Below, piece after piece: positions 1 through 9,249 of a stretch of DNA of 64,000 nucleotides. Numbering within the stretch: position 1 is the first letter of the stretch; each line of letters begins with the position of its first letter. The notes below the pieces were generated by a model. It did not search any database. It saw nothing but the letters and a program-made list of their open reading frames with translations, and had not been told where the DNA came from. The stretch is from Weeksellaceae bacterium (GTDB lineage Bacteria > Bacteroidota > Bacteroidia > Flavobacteriales > Weeksellaceae), in NCBI GenBank assembly GCA_019459455.1, contig JAIBEX010000021.1, positions 407,576-471,575 of the forward strand, read 5' to 3'. The translations under genes and the position numbers were made by a program.

Positions 1-1
1 A

Positions 2-3000
2 CTGGCAGAGGCAAAGCAGCGCATCAAGGATGAGGTAGATAAGGTGAAAGGGGACCAGGACTGGCCAACAATGGATTCGGGCTCCCAGGTGGAACCCAAC
101 GTTTTTGACCTTAACCTTTCTGAGGAGTTTCCTATACTCAACATCAATGTTAAAGGAAACTATTCCAAGTTCGACCTTAAATCCTATGCGGAAGATATAA
201 AAGACGACCTGGAAGATATTCCCGAAGTTAAGGAGGCAGAAATCGTGGGGGTAGACGATAATGAAGTGGAGGTTGCCCTGGACCTTTTCAGGATGAATGC
301 CGCGGGCGTCAGTTTCGACCAGGTCATTAATGCGATCCGCAACGAGAACGTTACGATCTCAGGCGGAAACCTGGTAACGGACGGAAACAGGACCAATGTG
401 AGGATTAAAGGACAGATTTCTTCACCCGATGATCTTAATTCTTTTGTAGTAACGCCCGGAATAAGGATCAGGGACATCGCAAAGGTCGAGTTCAAAGAAA
501 AGGAAAAAACCACCTATGCACGCGAGTCCGGACAGGATGTAGTAATGATCAACCTGAAAAAGCGTGCAGGAACAAATATGATTTCTGCAATAGAGCAGGC
601 CAAAGTGAAGATCGATAAGGCGAAGACGACTTATCTTCCCAAAGATCTGGAGATTTCCCTTACCTCCGACCAGTCCACAGCAGTGGAACATCAGGTGAAT
701 GAACTGGCCAACCACATCCTTATCGGGATCCTGTTGGTAATGGCCGTGCTGAGCTTCTCGATGGGGATGAAAAATGCACTCTTTGTAGGTACGGCAATCC
801 CGCTGTCCATGCTCATTGCCTTTGCCATTCTGTATTTCTCCGGCATTACCCTGAACACCATGGTACTGTTTGCGATGATCATGGGCCTCGGAATGCTTGT
901 GGATGATGGGATTGTGGTGGTCGATAATGTGTATGCCAACATGGAAAAGGGGCTCCCGCGTCGCCTGGCCTCCAAATACGGTATAGGTGAAATTGCCTTT
1001 CCTGTAATCACCTCTACGCTAACCACCGTATTTGCCTTCCTGCCCATGCTTTTGTGGCCGGGAATCATGGGTGAGTTCATGAAATATTTCCCGATTACGA
1101 TTTCGGTAACACTTATGGCCTCGCTTTTTGTTGCCATGGTCATCAATGCTTCCATGACGGGTGGCTCGATGTCTCTGGACAATAAGAACATTACCCAGAA
1201 ACAGGCGAAGCGGTACACCCTGATTTTCGCTGTATTGGCTGTTGTTTTCGGAATCCTGCGGTTGGTGACCGGAATTTCGTATTTTATGGGGGTTACCACC
1301 TTTTCCGTAATCGCAATTGGTGCAATTTGGGCTTATAAAAATTTCTTTCACGACCGGATCGAACATTTCCAGTATACCTTCTTCCCGCGTCTGGCTAAAA
1401 AATATCAGGGCTTCCTTGGTAATCTTCTCCAGGGTAAAAAGCCCCGCAATGCCCTCTTTGGAGTGTTTGGCGTTCTGTTTTTTTCTTTTGCACTTTACGC
1501 GGTCATGATGATGGTTGGACGCTCGAAAGTGCTTTTCTTTCCTGAAAGTGAACCACAACAGACCATGATTTACATGGAATATCCGCAGGGAACCGATATT
1601 GGAAAGACGGACCAGGCTACCAAAGTCGTAGAGGAAAGGGTTTTGGGCGTACTTGGGAAATACAAGGAGGGAGAGGAGAACTATCTGGTCGAATCCACCG
1701 TTACGCAGGTGGGTAAGGGGGCCATTAATCCACAGGTTGACGGCGGATCGGCTGCTGAAACTCCCTTCAAGTCCAAAATTACGGTAACCTATGTTGAATA
1801 TGCAGAGCGCAGAGGCGTGAGTACCTCCAAAGTAATGGAGGAAATACGGAAAGCAATGCCGGATATTCCGGGCCTTAATGTTATTGTAGAGAATAACCAA
1901 AACGGGCCGCCCGTCGGTTATCCGATTTCAATCGAGCTGAAGGGCGATGATTACGATGAACTATTGGTCGAAGCCAACAGAATGATTACCTATATCAATG
2001 GCCAGGGATTTCAGGGAATTGAAAAGCTTCAGACCGACGTAAACAAGGAAAGTCCCGAACTCATCATTGACATTGACCGGGAAACGGCCGGAAATATGAA
2101 TGTTTCTACGGAGAAAACGGGAATTACCCTACGCCGGGCGCTTTTCGGGCAGGATATTTCCACATTCAAGGACCTGAACGACGATTATGACATTTCCGTG
2201 AGACTTCAGGAGGATCAGCGGCGCAACCGCAGCATGCTCTTCAACCAGCCCATCACCCTGCAGGGACCGGATGGAACTGTGCTGGTTCCGATTTCTGCTT
2301 TTGCAAAGATGAAGGAGGAATTCACGTTCAATAAAATTAAAAGAAAAGACAATACGAGAACCATCATGGTTTACTCCAACGTTCTGAAAGAGTATAACTC
2401 CAACGAAGTCGTTCAGAAAATCAGAACCTCGCTCGCAAACTATAAAACACCGGACGGCGTCACGTACTCCTTTGGTGGTGAGCAGGAAGAGCAGGCGAAA
2501 AACATGCAGTTCCTGCTGTTTGCGCTCTTTCTTGCCATGGCTATGGTGACGGCAATTATTGTGTACCAGTTTAACTCCCTTTCCAAAACGCTCATCATCA
2601 TGACCACGATATTCCTCAGTTTTGCAGGTGTGTTCCTTGGTCTGGCTATCACCGGGATGGATTTTGTTATCCTGATGACGATGATGGGAATCATTTCCCT
2701 GGCCGGGGTGGTAGTGAAAAACGGGATTGTCCTCATGGACTTTTTCGTACTGAAATTGGATGAGAAGGTTGCGCAGAAGGGAGTGGAAACACATGATGAT
2801 CTGGAACTGGAAGAAGTGAAACAGATCATCATAGAATCCGGCAAGGAACGTTTAAGACCCGTATTGCTCACGGCTACGACCGCCGTTTTGGGGCTGATTC
2901 CGCTGGCCATAGGTTTGAATTTTGATGTGGCCTCCTTCCTTACCACACTTAATCCGCACCTGAGTTTGGGTGGTGATAATGTCGCCTTTTGGGGACCGCT

Positions 3001-3229
3001 GGCTTGGACCATCATCTACGGACTTACCTTCGCTACGTTTCTGACACTAATCATTGTGCCGGTCATGTTCTACATCATTTCCAAAAGGAAAATCAATGCA
3101 CGGCGTAAATTTTTAGACAAGCATGCTCACGATGCCGAAGAAGAGGCTGCAGAAATTGAACGTCTGAAAGTAATGTATCCCGAGGAGTTTGAGATGCATG
3201 CGAGAAGAGACAAACCCACAACTGAATAA
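2..3229 (+). CDS. RND-family efflux transporter permease, 5'-truncated by window edge
   Basis: Inner-membrane proton-driven efflux pump subunit of the AcrB/HAE type. The reading frame is open from base 2, so the start lies outside the window; a GTG at 44 is internal. About 1075 residues are visible, lacking roughly the first 100-150. In order one sees a porter subdomain, a membrane segment at about 225-245, the family signature GLGMLVDDGIVVVDNVY (bases about 880-930), further membrane segments, a second porter half and a final membrane block before a charged cytoplasmic tail. It probably works with a periplasmic adaptor and an outer-membrane channel encoded upstream of the window. The substrate cannot be told from sequence. 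It is followed by a hairpin terminator. Confidence 0.93.
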   Translation: MAEAKQRIKDEVDKVKGDQDWPTMDSGSQVEPNVFDLNLSEEFPILNINVKGNYSKFDLKSYAEDIKDDLEDIPEVKEAEIVGVDDNEVEVALDLFRMNAAGVSFDQVINAIRNENVTISGGNLVTDGNRTNVRIKGQISSPDDLNSFVVTPGIRIRDIAKVEFKEKEKTTYARESGQDVVMINLKKRAGTNMISAIEQAKVKIDKAKTTYLPKDLEISLTSDQSTAVEHQVNELANHILIGILLVMAVLSFSMGMKNALFVGTAIPLSMLIAFAILYFSGITLNTMVLFAMIMGLGMLVDDGIVVVDNVYANMEKGLPRRLASKYGIGEIAFPVITSTLTTVFAFLPMLLWPGIMGEFMKYFPITISVTLMASLFVAMVINASMTGGSMSLDNKNITQKQAKRYTLIFAVLAVVFGILRLVTGISYFMGVTTFSVIAIGAIWAYKNFFHDRIEHFQYTFFPRLAKKYQGFLGNLLQGKKPRNALFGVFGVLFFSFALYAVMMMVGRSKVLFFPESEPQQTMIYMEYPQGTDIGKTDQATKVVEERVLGVLGKYKEGEENYLVESTVTQVGKGAINPQVDGGSAAETPFKSKITVTYVEYAERRGVSTSKVMEEIRKAMPDIPGLNVIVENNQNGPPVGYPISIELKGDDYDELLVEANRMITYINGQGFQGIEKLQTDVNKESPELIIDIDRETAGNMNVSTEKTGITLRRALFGQDISTFKDLNDDYDISVRLQEDQRRNRSMLFNQPITLQGPDGTVLVPISAFAKMKEEFTFNKIKRKDNTRTIMVYSNVLKEYNSNEVVQKIRTSLANYKTPDGVTYSFGGEQEEQAKNMQFLLFALFLAMAMVTAIIVYQFNSLSKTLIIMTTIFLSFAGVFLGLAITGMDFVILMTMMGIISLAGVVVKNGIVLMDFFVLKLDEKVAQKGVETHDDLELEEVKQIIIESGKERLRPVLLTATTAVLGLIPLAIGLNFDVASFLTTLNPHLSLGGDNVAFWGPLAWTIIYGLTFATFLTLIIVPVMFYIISKRKINARRKFLDKHAHDAEEEAAEIERLKVMYPEEFEMHARRDKPTTE

Positions 3230-3240
3230 TCCAACAAAAA

Positions 3241-3267
3241 AACGCTTCGTAATGAAGCGTTTTCTTT
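3241..3267. terminator. Bidirectional terminator between RND permease and K+ channel
   Basis: Inverted arms AACGCTTC (3241-3248) and GAAGCGTT (3254-3261) flank a 5-nt loop. A-rich sequence precedes and T-rich sequence follows, so it can serve both convergent genes. Confidence 0.8.
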
Positions 3268-4108
3268 AAATCTTTTCACCGCATCTTTTGCAGTAGTTGG
3301 CGTCATCGTCAATATCATCATTCGTGCATCTGCTGCAGATTTTTTCAAAATTCTGCCTCTTGTTGCGCATCTCGGCGGTCACAATACCGGTGGGCACCGC
3401 AATAATGGAATAACCGGCAAGCATGAGCAGGATGGCGAAAAACTTACCGAGCGGGGTGGTGGGTGAGACATCGCCGTAACCTACTGTTGTTACGGTAACT
3501 ACTGCCCAGTACACACTTTGCGGGATGCTTTCAAAACCTTCCTTATGGCCCTCAACCATATACATCATAGACCCTACAATGACAGAGAAAATCATCAGGA
3601 AGAGCAGGAAAATATAAATTTTTCTGGAACTGTGTTTCAGCGCCCTTACGATAAGGTAGCCGTCGTTCATGAAATCCAGCAGGTTCAGGATGCGGAATAT
3701 CCTCAGGATCCTAAGCATTCTGATGATGAGGAAGAATTTGGTTACCGGGAACAGCAGGCTCAGAAAGAAGGGCACGATGGCAAGCAGGTCAATGATGCCG
3801 AAAAAACTGAAAATGTACTCCTTTTTATTCCGGATGGTGATGATTCTCAGTATATATTCCGCTGTAAAAAAAAGGGAGATCATCCATTCCAGCACGATAA
3901 ACATGGTATGGAACTTCAGGTCGAAGGAGGGAACACTTTCCATCATAACAATGAAGGTGCTCAGGAAAATAAGAATAAGCAGACAGATGTCGAAAAGCTT
4001 TCCCAGCGGCGTATCTGCGCGGTAAATAATGCGGAACAGCTGCCGTTTCCATTTCTTACGTTCCGGAATAAAATCGTGTTCCTTTTCTATGGTGTGGTGA
4101 GGCTCCAT
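3266..4108 (-). CDS. Kv-type potassium channel with C-terminal zinc ribbon
   Basis: Six-transmembrane voltage-gated-like K+ channel of 280 residues in the inner membrane. Visible are S1-S3 hydrophobic segments (about 41-120), a short arginine-bearing S4-like segment (about 130-140), the pore with the canonical K+ selectivity filter TVGYGD (208-213) and S6 (about 222-245). After S6 the chain ends in a four-cysteine motif (C258, C261, C273, C276), resembling a small zinc ribbon instead of a cyclic-nucleotide or RCK domain. The ion specificity follows from the filter. The role of the zinc-ribbon tail is unknown, and regulation by metal or redox is only a guess. It is divergent from nif3 across a palindromic promoter region. 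Confidence 0.9.
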   Translation of the reverse strand: MEPHHTIEKEHDFIPERKKWKRQLFRIIYRADTPLGKLFDICLLILIFLSTFIVMMESVPSFDLKFHTMFIVLEWMISLFFTAEYILRIITIRNKKEYIFSFFGIIDLLAIVPFFLSLLFPVTKFFLIIRMLRILRIFRILNLLDFMNDGYLIVRALKHSSRKIYIFLLFLMIFSVIVGSMMYMVEGHKEGFESIPQSVYWAVVTVTTVGYGDVSPTTPLGKFFAILLMLAGYSIIAVPTGIVTAEMRNKRQNFEKICSRCTNDDIDDDANYCKRCGEKI

Positions 4109-4121
4109 GCGTCGATATTTA

Positions 4122-4139
4122 GAAATTATGCATAATTTC
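4122..4139. promoter_or_regulatory. Perfect 18-bp palindrome between divergent channel and nif3 genes
   Basis: GAAATTATGCATAATTTC reads the same on both strands. It sits 13 nt from the channel start and 17 nt from the nif3 start and overlaps a near-match to the TAnnTTTG box (TAATTTCG, 4133-4140). Its size and place fit a dimeric repressor site, but AT-rich palindromes can arise by chance. Confidence 0.45.
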
Positions 4140-4156
4140 GTTACAAACTTAATGAA

Positions 4157-5254
4157 ATGAAGTTAAAAGAAGTGGTTTTTGAAATTGAAAATACGATTTC
4201 GATGCAGCAGGCGGAGGATTATGATAACGTGGGACTGCTGTGCGGAAATCCGGACAGGGAAATTACCGGCATTCTGGTCTGTCATGATGCGCTGGAAAAG
4301 GTGGTGGATGAAGCAATTGCGCAGCAGGCGAATTTAATAGTCACCTTTCATCCAATTATATTTTCCGGATTAAAGACGCTTACAGGGAGGAATTATGTGG
4401 AGCGCTCTGTTTTAAAAGCTATTGAGAATAAAATTGCCATTTACGCCATCCATACCGCCTTTGACAATGATTATTTCGGGGTGAATTATGAGATCTGTGA
4501 GAAGTTGGGACTTAAAAACCAACAGGTGCTCATGCCCAAGTCTCAAAACCTGAAAAAGATGGAGGTCATCATTCCGGCACAACATGCGGAAAACTTAAAG
4601 AACGCCCTGTTTTCAGCCGGCGCAGGAGGTATTGGATTCTATGATGAATGCAGCTTTTCCATGCCCGGCAGCGGTACGTTCCGCCCACGCGAAGGTTCAA
4701 ATCCGTTTTCAGGCACACTCGGAGTCCGTGAAACCGTCGGTGAGCTTCTTATCGCAGTGATTTTTGAAAATTTTAAACAGGAAAAGATCCTGGCAGCTAT
4801 GCGGGGTGCACATCCTTACGAGGAAGTGGCATACCAGATCATCAGCCTCGACAATCCAAACCAATATTCAGGTCTCGGGCGGTACGGCGACTTTGAAGAA
4901 GAGATGTCCGAGGACAATTTCCTCCGTTTGGTAAAAGAGAGATTCAGCCTTAAGGTAATCCGGCACAGCGACTGCAGTGGCCGGAATATCAAAAGGGTAG
5001 GCGTGCTGGGCGGAAGCGGTGCCGGCGGAATCAAAGCTGCCCTGTCTGTTAAATGTGATGCATACCTTACCGGTGATGTGAAATACCATGATTTTTTTCT
5101 CGCCGAAAACAGAATGCTGATTTGTGATATCGGCCATTTCGAATCGGAACAGTTTGTAACTCAACAATTATTTGAGATTTTGTCGGAAAAATTTCCTAAA
5201 TTTGCAGTCTCAAAATCTATTGAGAAAACCAATCCTGTAAATTATTTTTTATAA
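4157..5254 (+). CDS. Nif3-like dinuclear metal centre protein
   Basis: NIF3/YbgI family protein of 365 residues; the family forms hexameric toroids with a dinuclear metal site. Its annotated GTP cyclohydrolase activity is poorly established. Metal-site motifs are visible: DNVGLLCGNP near residue 23, FHPIIF near 65, AIHTAFDN near 97 and GHFESEQ near 327. The extra length over the short ~250-residue form comes from a central insert (about 130-230) like the PII/CutA-like insert of YqfO. The next gene starts only 3 nt after its stop, so the two are probably co-transcribed. Confidence 0.92.
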   Translation: MKLKEVVFEIENTISMQQAEDYDNVGLLCGNPDREITGILVCHDALEKVVDEAIAQQANLIVTFHPIIFSGLKTLTGRNYVERSVLKAIENKIAIYAIHTAFDNDYFGVNYEICEKLGLKNQQVLMPKSQNLKKMEVIIPAQHAENLKNALFSAGAGGIGFYDECSFSMPGSGTFRPREGSNPFSGTLGVRETVGELLIAVIFENFKQEKILAAMRGAHPYEEVAYQIISLDNPNQYSGLGRYGDFEEEMSEDNFLRLVKERFSLKVIRHSDCSGRNIKRVGVLGGSGAGGIKAALSVKCDAYLTGDVKYHDFFLAENRMLICDIGHFESEQFVTQQLFEILSEKFPKFAVSKSIEKTNPVNYFL

Positions 5255-5257
5255 AAT

Positions 5258-6037
5258 ATGGCTAAGAAAAACGTAGAAATTTCTGTTGAAGAAAAACTGA
5301 GGGCGCTTTACGACCTGCAAATAATTGACTCCAGATTAGACGATATCCGCAATACAAGAGGTGAACTGCCAATTGAAGTGGAAGATCTGGAAATTGAAAT
5401 TGAAGGTTTGGAAAAGAGAGCAGATAAATTTCAGGCAGAAATAAAGGAACAGAACGACGAGATCAATAATAAGAAGGAGGTCATTAACCATGCAACCTCT
5501 TTGATTGAAAAATATAAGGGGCAGCAGGATAATGTTAGGAACAATAAGGAATTTGAAGCCTTAGGGAAAGAAATAGAGTTCCAGGAACTGGAAATTCAGC
5601 TAGCTGACAAAAGAATCAGCGAATTTGAAATAAAGATCTCCCACAAAAATGAGACGTTCGAAGAGTTGAACACCAAAATCAGTGAGTTGAAGAACCACCT
5701 GAAGTTCAAAAAGGAGGAACTGGAGAACCTTGTAGCCGAAACCCAGAAAGAAGAAGATTTTCTTTTGGAAAAATCAAAGGAATTTTCGAAAAACATCGAT
5801 GAGAGACTGCTTGCATCGTATCAGAGAATCCGCAATAGCTCCACAACAGGGTTAGCGGTAGTAGGACTTGAAAGAGGTGCGCCGAAAGGTTCCTTCTTTA
5901 CCGTTCCGCCTCAGAAGCAGATGGAAATCGCACAGAGAAAGAAAATCATCATTGACGAACATTCAGGTAAAATCCTGGTAGACGATGAGATGGTAAATGA
6001 AGAGAACGAAAAGATGAAAGACATCATTAAGTTTTAA
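5258..6037 (+). CDS. Coiled-coil protein related to C4 zinc-ribbon family, cysteines lost
   Basis: Protein of 259 residues made mostly of charged heptad-like helix (about 10-185), predicted to form a long antiparallel coiled coil. The C-terminal block (about 196-245, with GAPKGSFFTVPPQ and HSGKILVDDE) aligns in shape with the zinc-ribbon tail of the pfam02591 family, but none of the four zinc-binding cysteines is present. The function is unknown; a nucleic-acid or Nif3 partner role is inferred only from the tight coupling to nif3. A strong terminator follows. Confidence 0.82.
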   Translation: MAKKNVEISVEEKLRALYDLQIIDSRLDDIRNTRGELPIEVEDLEIEIEGLEKRADKFQAEIKEQNDEINNKKEVINHATSLIEKYKGQQDNVRNNKEFEALGKEIEFQELEIQLADKRISEFEIKISHKNETFEELNTKISELKNHLKFKKEELENLVAETQKEEDFLLEKSKEFSKNIDERLLASYQRIRNSSTTGLAVVGLERGAPKGSFFTVPPQKQMEIAQRKKIIIDEHSGKILVDDEMVNEENEKMKDIIKF

Positions 6038-6064
6038 GTGACCTTTAAAATATACATAGAAAAA

Positions 6065-6086
6065 GACCGCTGCTGCGGTCTTTTTT
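6065..6086 (+). terminator. Intrinsic terminator after nif3 operon
   Basis: Perfect stem GACCGC/GCGGTC (6065-6070 and 6075-6080) with a 4-nt loop, followed by six T and preceded by A-rich sequence. Confidence 0.85.
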
Positions 6087-6144
6087 AGTTGCGGGAGTGT
6101 AAAACTTCCTAATTGCTGTCATGTCATGAGCAGGGGCGTATAAA

Positions 6145-7929
6145 TTACTCCTTACCATCGTGTCCGTACATCTTATTGTACAGACTGATATATTTCTCCT
6201 TTATGGCCTTACGTTTCAGTTTCAGGGTAGGAGTCAGGAGTCCGTCGTCTATGGACCAGACCTCGGGGGTCAGTTCGAACCTTTTAATCTGCTCCCAGCT
6301 TCCGAGTTTGGTATTCAGGTAATCGATTTCCTTTCCAATTCTTTCCTTCAGTGCCATGCTTTTTGCAATCTCTTCGGGGGTTTTACCAATGTCAAGTTTA
6401 TGCCTTTCCGCCCAGTGTTTCGCAAAATTGAAATCAGGCTGTACAAAAGCGCACGGCATTTTTTCGCCGTCGCCTACCACCATGATCTGTTCGATGAACT
6501 TAGAAGCTTTTGCCTGGTTTTCAATAACCTGAGGGGCAATGTACTTGCCGCCTGAAGTCTTGAACATCTCTTTCTTACGGTCTGTGATTTTCAGGAAGCC
6601 TTCGCTGTCTATATGGCCAATATCGCCGGTTTTAAAGAATCCGTCCTCTGTAAATACCTCTTTTGTAAGTTGGTCGTTTTTAAAATAACCTTTGAATACA
6701 GACGGCCCTTTTACTGTGATTTCACCATCTTCCTGGATCTTCACCTCCAAGTTATCCAATACATGGCCTACAGTGCCCACTTTAAGCCTCTCAAATGAGT
6801 TCACGGAGATTACCGGGGAAGTTTCTGTGAGTCCGTAACCTTCCAGAATAGGGATTCCGGCGTTCTGGAACATTTTGTTGAGCCTGTCGGACAGTGCTGC
6901 AGAGCCGGATACCAATGTCACGATGTTTCCACCAAGACCTTCCCGCCATTTGGAAAACACCAGTTTGTCTGCGATGATTTCCATTAAACCAGATGGTTTT
7001 CCGATGGTTTTCTTTGCTTTGTTCACACCAAGTGCCCACAGGAATATTTTTGCTTTAAGGCCACCGGCGCTGGTTCCTTTGTCATAAATCTTGTCGTATA
7101 CTTTTTCGATCAGTCTTGGAACAACGCTCATATAATGGGGTTTCACCTCCTTGATGTTCTCGCCCATCTTCTCAATGCTCTCCGCAAAATGGATGCTGAA
7201 ACCGTTAAAGGTGAACAGATAGTAAAGCATACGTTCAAAAATATGACAGATCGGTAAAAAGCTGAGCACGCGTGCATCTTTGTAATCCAGACCTTTTTCT
7301 CTTGGGATTCTGTGATCGGAAGCCAGTACATTGGACACGATGTTGTGGTGTGTAAGCATCACACCCTTTGGTTTGCCTGTAGTTCCGGAAGTGTAAATGA
7401 TGGTGGCCAGGTCTTCAGGATTGATTGTTTTTGAGAGGTCCTCGACTTCAGTTTGACTTGCGTCGTCTTCCCCAAGATCCATTACTTCCTGCCAGTTCGC
7501 CGCGCCATCAATGGTGTCGAATGTAAATACGCCCTGCAGGGTCGGAATTTCGGGTTTTGCGGTGTTTACTTTTTCCAAAAGTTCACGGTCGGACACGAAA
7601 CAATATTTTACTTCCGCATCATTGAAGATGTAGACATAATCTTCCGCTGAAATGGTGGGATAAACCGGCACACTTACAGCGCCAATCTGTGAGATTCCCA
7701 AATCCATAACCGCCCATTCGGTACGGGTGGCTGTGGTGATCAGTGCGATTTTGTCGCCCGGCTTGATGCCGAGTTTCAGAAGTCCCCGGGAAATCTTATT
7801 ACCGAGGTTGATGAATTCCTGGGTTGAGGTTTTCTTCCACTCACCGTGATATTTCGTTACAAACATATCGTCCTTGGGAAACTTGGCAAGGGCGTGGTGG
7901 GCAATATCAAATAATCGTCTGATGGACAT
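6145..7929 (-). CDS. Long-chain fatty acid-CoA ligase (AMP-forming)
   Basis: ANL-superfamily enzyme of 594 residues that activates a fatty acid with ATP and CoA to acyl-CoA. The phosphate-binding loop YTSGTTGKPKG lies near residue 177, the GYGLTETSP motif near 364, the hinge/ATP motif KTGDIG follows, and KEMFKTSGGKYIAPQ marks the C-terminal lid. The length matches the bacterial FAA1-like group. It sits divergently beside an acyl-CoA dehydrogenase, which fits a role in beta-oxidation or fatty acid salvage. A second homologue lies at 30730-32493. Chain-length preference is not readable. Confidence 0.93.
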   Translation of the reverse strand: MSIRRLFDIAHHALAKFPKDDMFVTKYHGEWKKTSTQEFINLGNKISRGLLKLGIKPGDKIALITTATRTEWAVMDLGISQIGAVSVPVYPTISAEDYVYIFNDAEVKYCFVSDRELLEKVNTAKPEIPTLQGVFTFDTIDGAANWQEVMDLGEDDASQTEVEDLSKTINPEDLATIIYTSGTTGKPKGVMLTHHNIVSNVLASDHRIPREKGLDYKDARVLSFLPICHIFERMLYYLFTFNGFSIHFAESIEKMGENIKEVKPHYMSVVPRLIEKVYDKIYDKGTSAGGLKAKIFLWALGVNKAKKTIGKPSGLMEIIADKLVFSKWREGLGGNIVTLVSGSAALSDRLNKMFQNAGIPILEGYGLTETSPVISVNSFERLKVGTVGHVLDNLEVKIQEDGEITVKGPSVFKGYFKNDQLTKEVFTEDGFFKTGDIGHIDSEGFLKITDRKKEMFKTSGGKYIAPQVIENQAKASKFIEQIMVVGDGEKMPCAFVQPDFNFAKHWAERHKLDIGKTPEEIAKSMALKERIGKEIDYLNTKLGSWEQIKRFELTPEVWSIDDGLLTPTLKLKRKAIKEKYISLYNKMYGHDGKE

Positions 7930-8030
7930 GGGGATTTTTTTTGGTTAAAAGTGAATCGTATTTGTAAAAGTATAATTTTTTAACCAATTTTCCAACATCA
8001 AAGTTATTTTCAGTTATGGGTCAAAAACCT

Positions 8031-8038
8031 TAAATTTG
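8031..8038 (+). promoter_or_regulatory. Bacteroidota -7 box of acyl-CoA dehydrogenase gene
   Basis: TAAATTTG matches the TAnnTTTG element; it lies 20 nt before the start codon. Confidence 0.6.
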
Positions 8039-8058
8039 CCTGCAAACAAAAATCTATT

Positions 8059-9201
8059 ATGAACTTTAATTTATCAGACGAGCATTTGATGATACAGCAG
8101 GCGGCAAGAGATTTTGCACAGGCTGAACTCTTACCGGGGGTAATTGAAAGAGACAATGCTCAAAAATTTCCTCACGAGCAGGTTAAAAAGATGGGAGAAC
8201 TCGGATTCCTGGGGATGATGGTGGATCCAAAATACGGTGGAGCCGGAATGGACAGTATTTCTTACGTTCTTGCGATTGAGGAAATTGCAAAAGTTGACGC
8301 TTCTGCTGCTGTCGTGATGTCGGTGAACAACTCACTGGTCTGCGCAGGTCTGGAAAAATACTGTAATGAAGAACAGAAGATGAAGTATCTTTTCCCACTG
8401 GCAAGTGGCGAAGTTATTGGTGCCTTTGCACTCTCCGAGCCGGAAGCCGGATCAGACGCCACTTCTCAGAGAACTACAGCGGTAGATATGGGCGACCACT
8501 ATATCCTGAACGGAACCAAGAACTGGATTACGAACGGTGGAAATGCTACCTATTACATTGTAATCGCACAGACAGATCCAGAGAAAAAACACAAAGGAAT
8601 TAACGCGTTTATTGTAGAGAAAGGTTGGGAAGGTTTTGAAATCGGCCCTAAAGAAGATAAGTTGGGGATCCGCGGAAGTGATACCCACTCCCTGCTTTTT
8701 ACGGATGTAAAAGTTCCGAAAGAAAACAGGATTGGTGAAGACGGCTTCGGATTTAACTTTGCCATGGGTGTTTTGAACGGCGGCCGTATCGGTATTGCTT
8801 CTCAGGCGTTGGGTATCGCATCAGGTGCTTATGAACTGGCGCTGAAGTATGCAAAGGAGAGAAAGGCATTTGGTACGGAAATCATTAACCACCAGGCCAT
8901 CGCTTTTAAACTGGCTGACATGGCCACGCAGATTATGGCTGCCAGGATGCTTTGCTACAAAGCTGCCGTGGAAAAGGATGAAGGAAAGGATATCTCTGAA
9001 ATCGGGGCTATGGCAAAACTTTATGCTTCTCAGGTTGCAATGGATACTTCTATAGAAGCAGTTCAGATTCACGGGGGATACGGATATGTAAAAGAATACC
9101 ATGTGGAACGTATGATGCGTGACGCAAAGATTACCCAGATTTATGAAGGTACTTCTGAGATCCAGCGAATCGTAATCTCAAGGAGTATTTCAAAGAAATA
9201 A
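8059..9201 (+). CDS. Acyl-CoA dehydrogenase
   Basis: FAD-dependent dehydrogenase of 380 residues that introduces the alpha-beta double bond into an acyl-CoA and passes electrons to electron-transfer flavoprotein. The signature LSEPEAGSDA is near residue 126, and the C-terminal motif YEGTSEIQR near 360 carries the expected catalytic glutamate. The length is typical for short- or medium-chain enzymes; the substrate could also be a branched-chain acyl-CoA. It has its own promoter box and lies beside the acyl-CoA ligase on the opposite strand. Confidence 0.94.
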   Translation: MNFNLSDEHLMIQQAARDFAQAELLPGVIERDNAQKFPHEQVKKMGELGFLGMMVDPKYGGAGMDSISYVLAIEEIAKVDASAAVVMSVNNSLVCAGLEKYCNEEQKMKYLFPLASGEVIGAFALSEPEAGSDATSQRTTAVDMGDHYILNGTKNWITNGGNATYYIVIAQTDPEKKHKGINAFIVEKGWEGFEIGPKEDKLGIRGSDTHSLLFTDVKVPKENRIGEDGFGFNFAMGVLNGGRIGIASQALGIASGAYELALKYAKERKAFGTEIINHQAIAFKLADMATQIMAARMLCYKAAVEKDEGKDISEIGAMAKLYASQVAMDTSIEAVQIHGGYGYVKEYHVERMMRDAKITQIYEGTSEIQRIVISRSISKK

Positions 9202-9249
9202 GAAGAAGTCTCTTTTACGGAAAGCGCAGTTTAACTAAAATATAAAACC

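Noticed and set aside
2129-2794. Long antisense frame inside the RND permease gene
   Set aside because: It lies wholly opposite a clear family member and its protein has no domain; it is a shadow frame.
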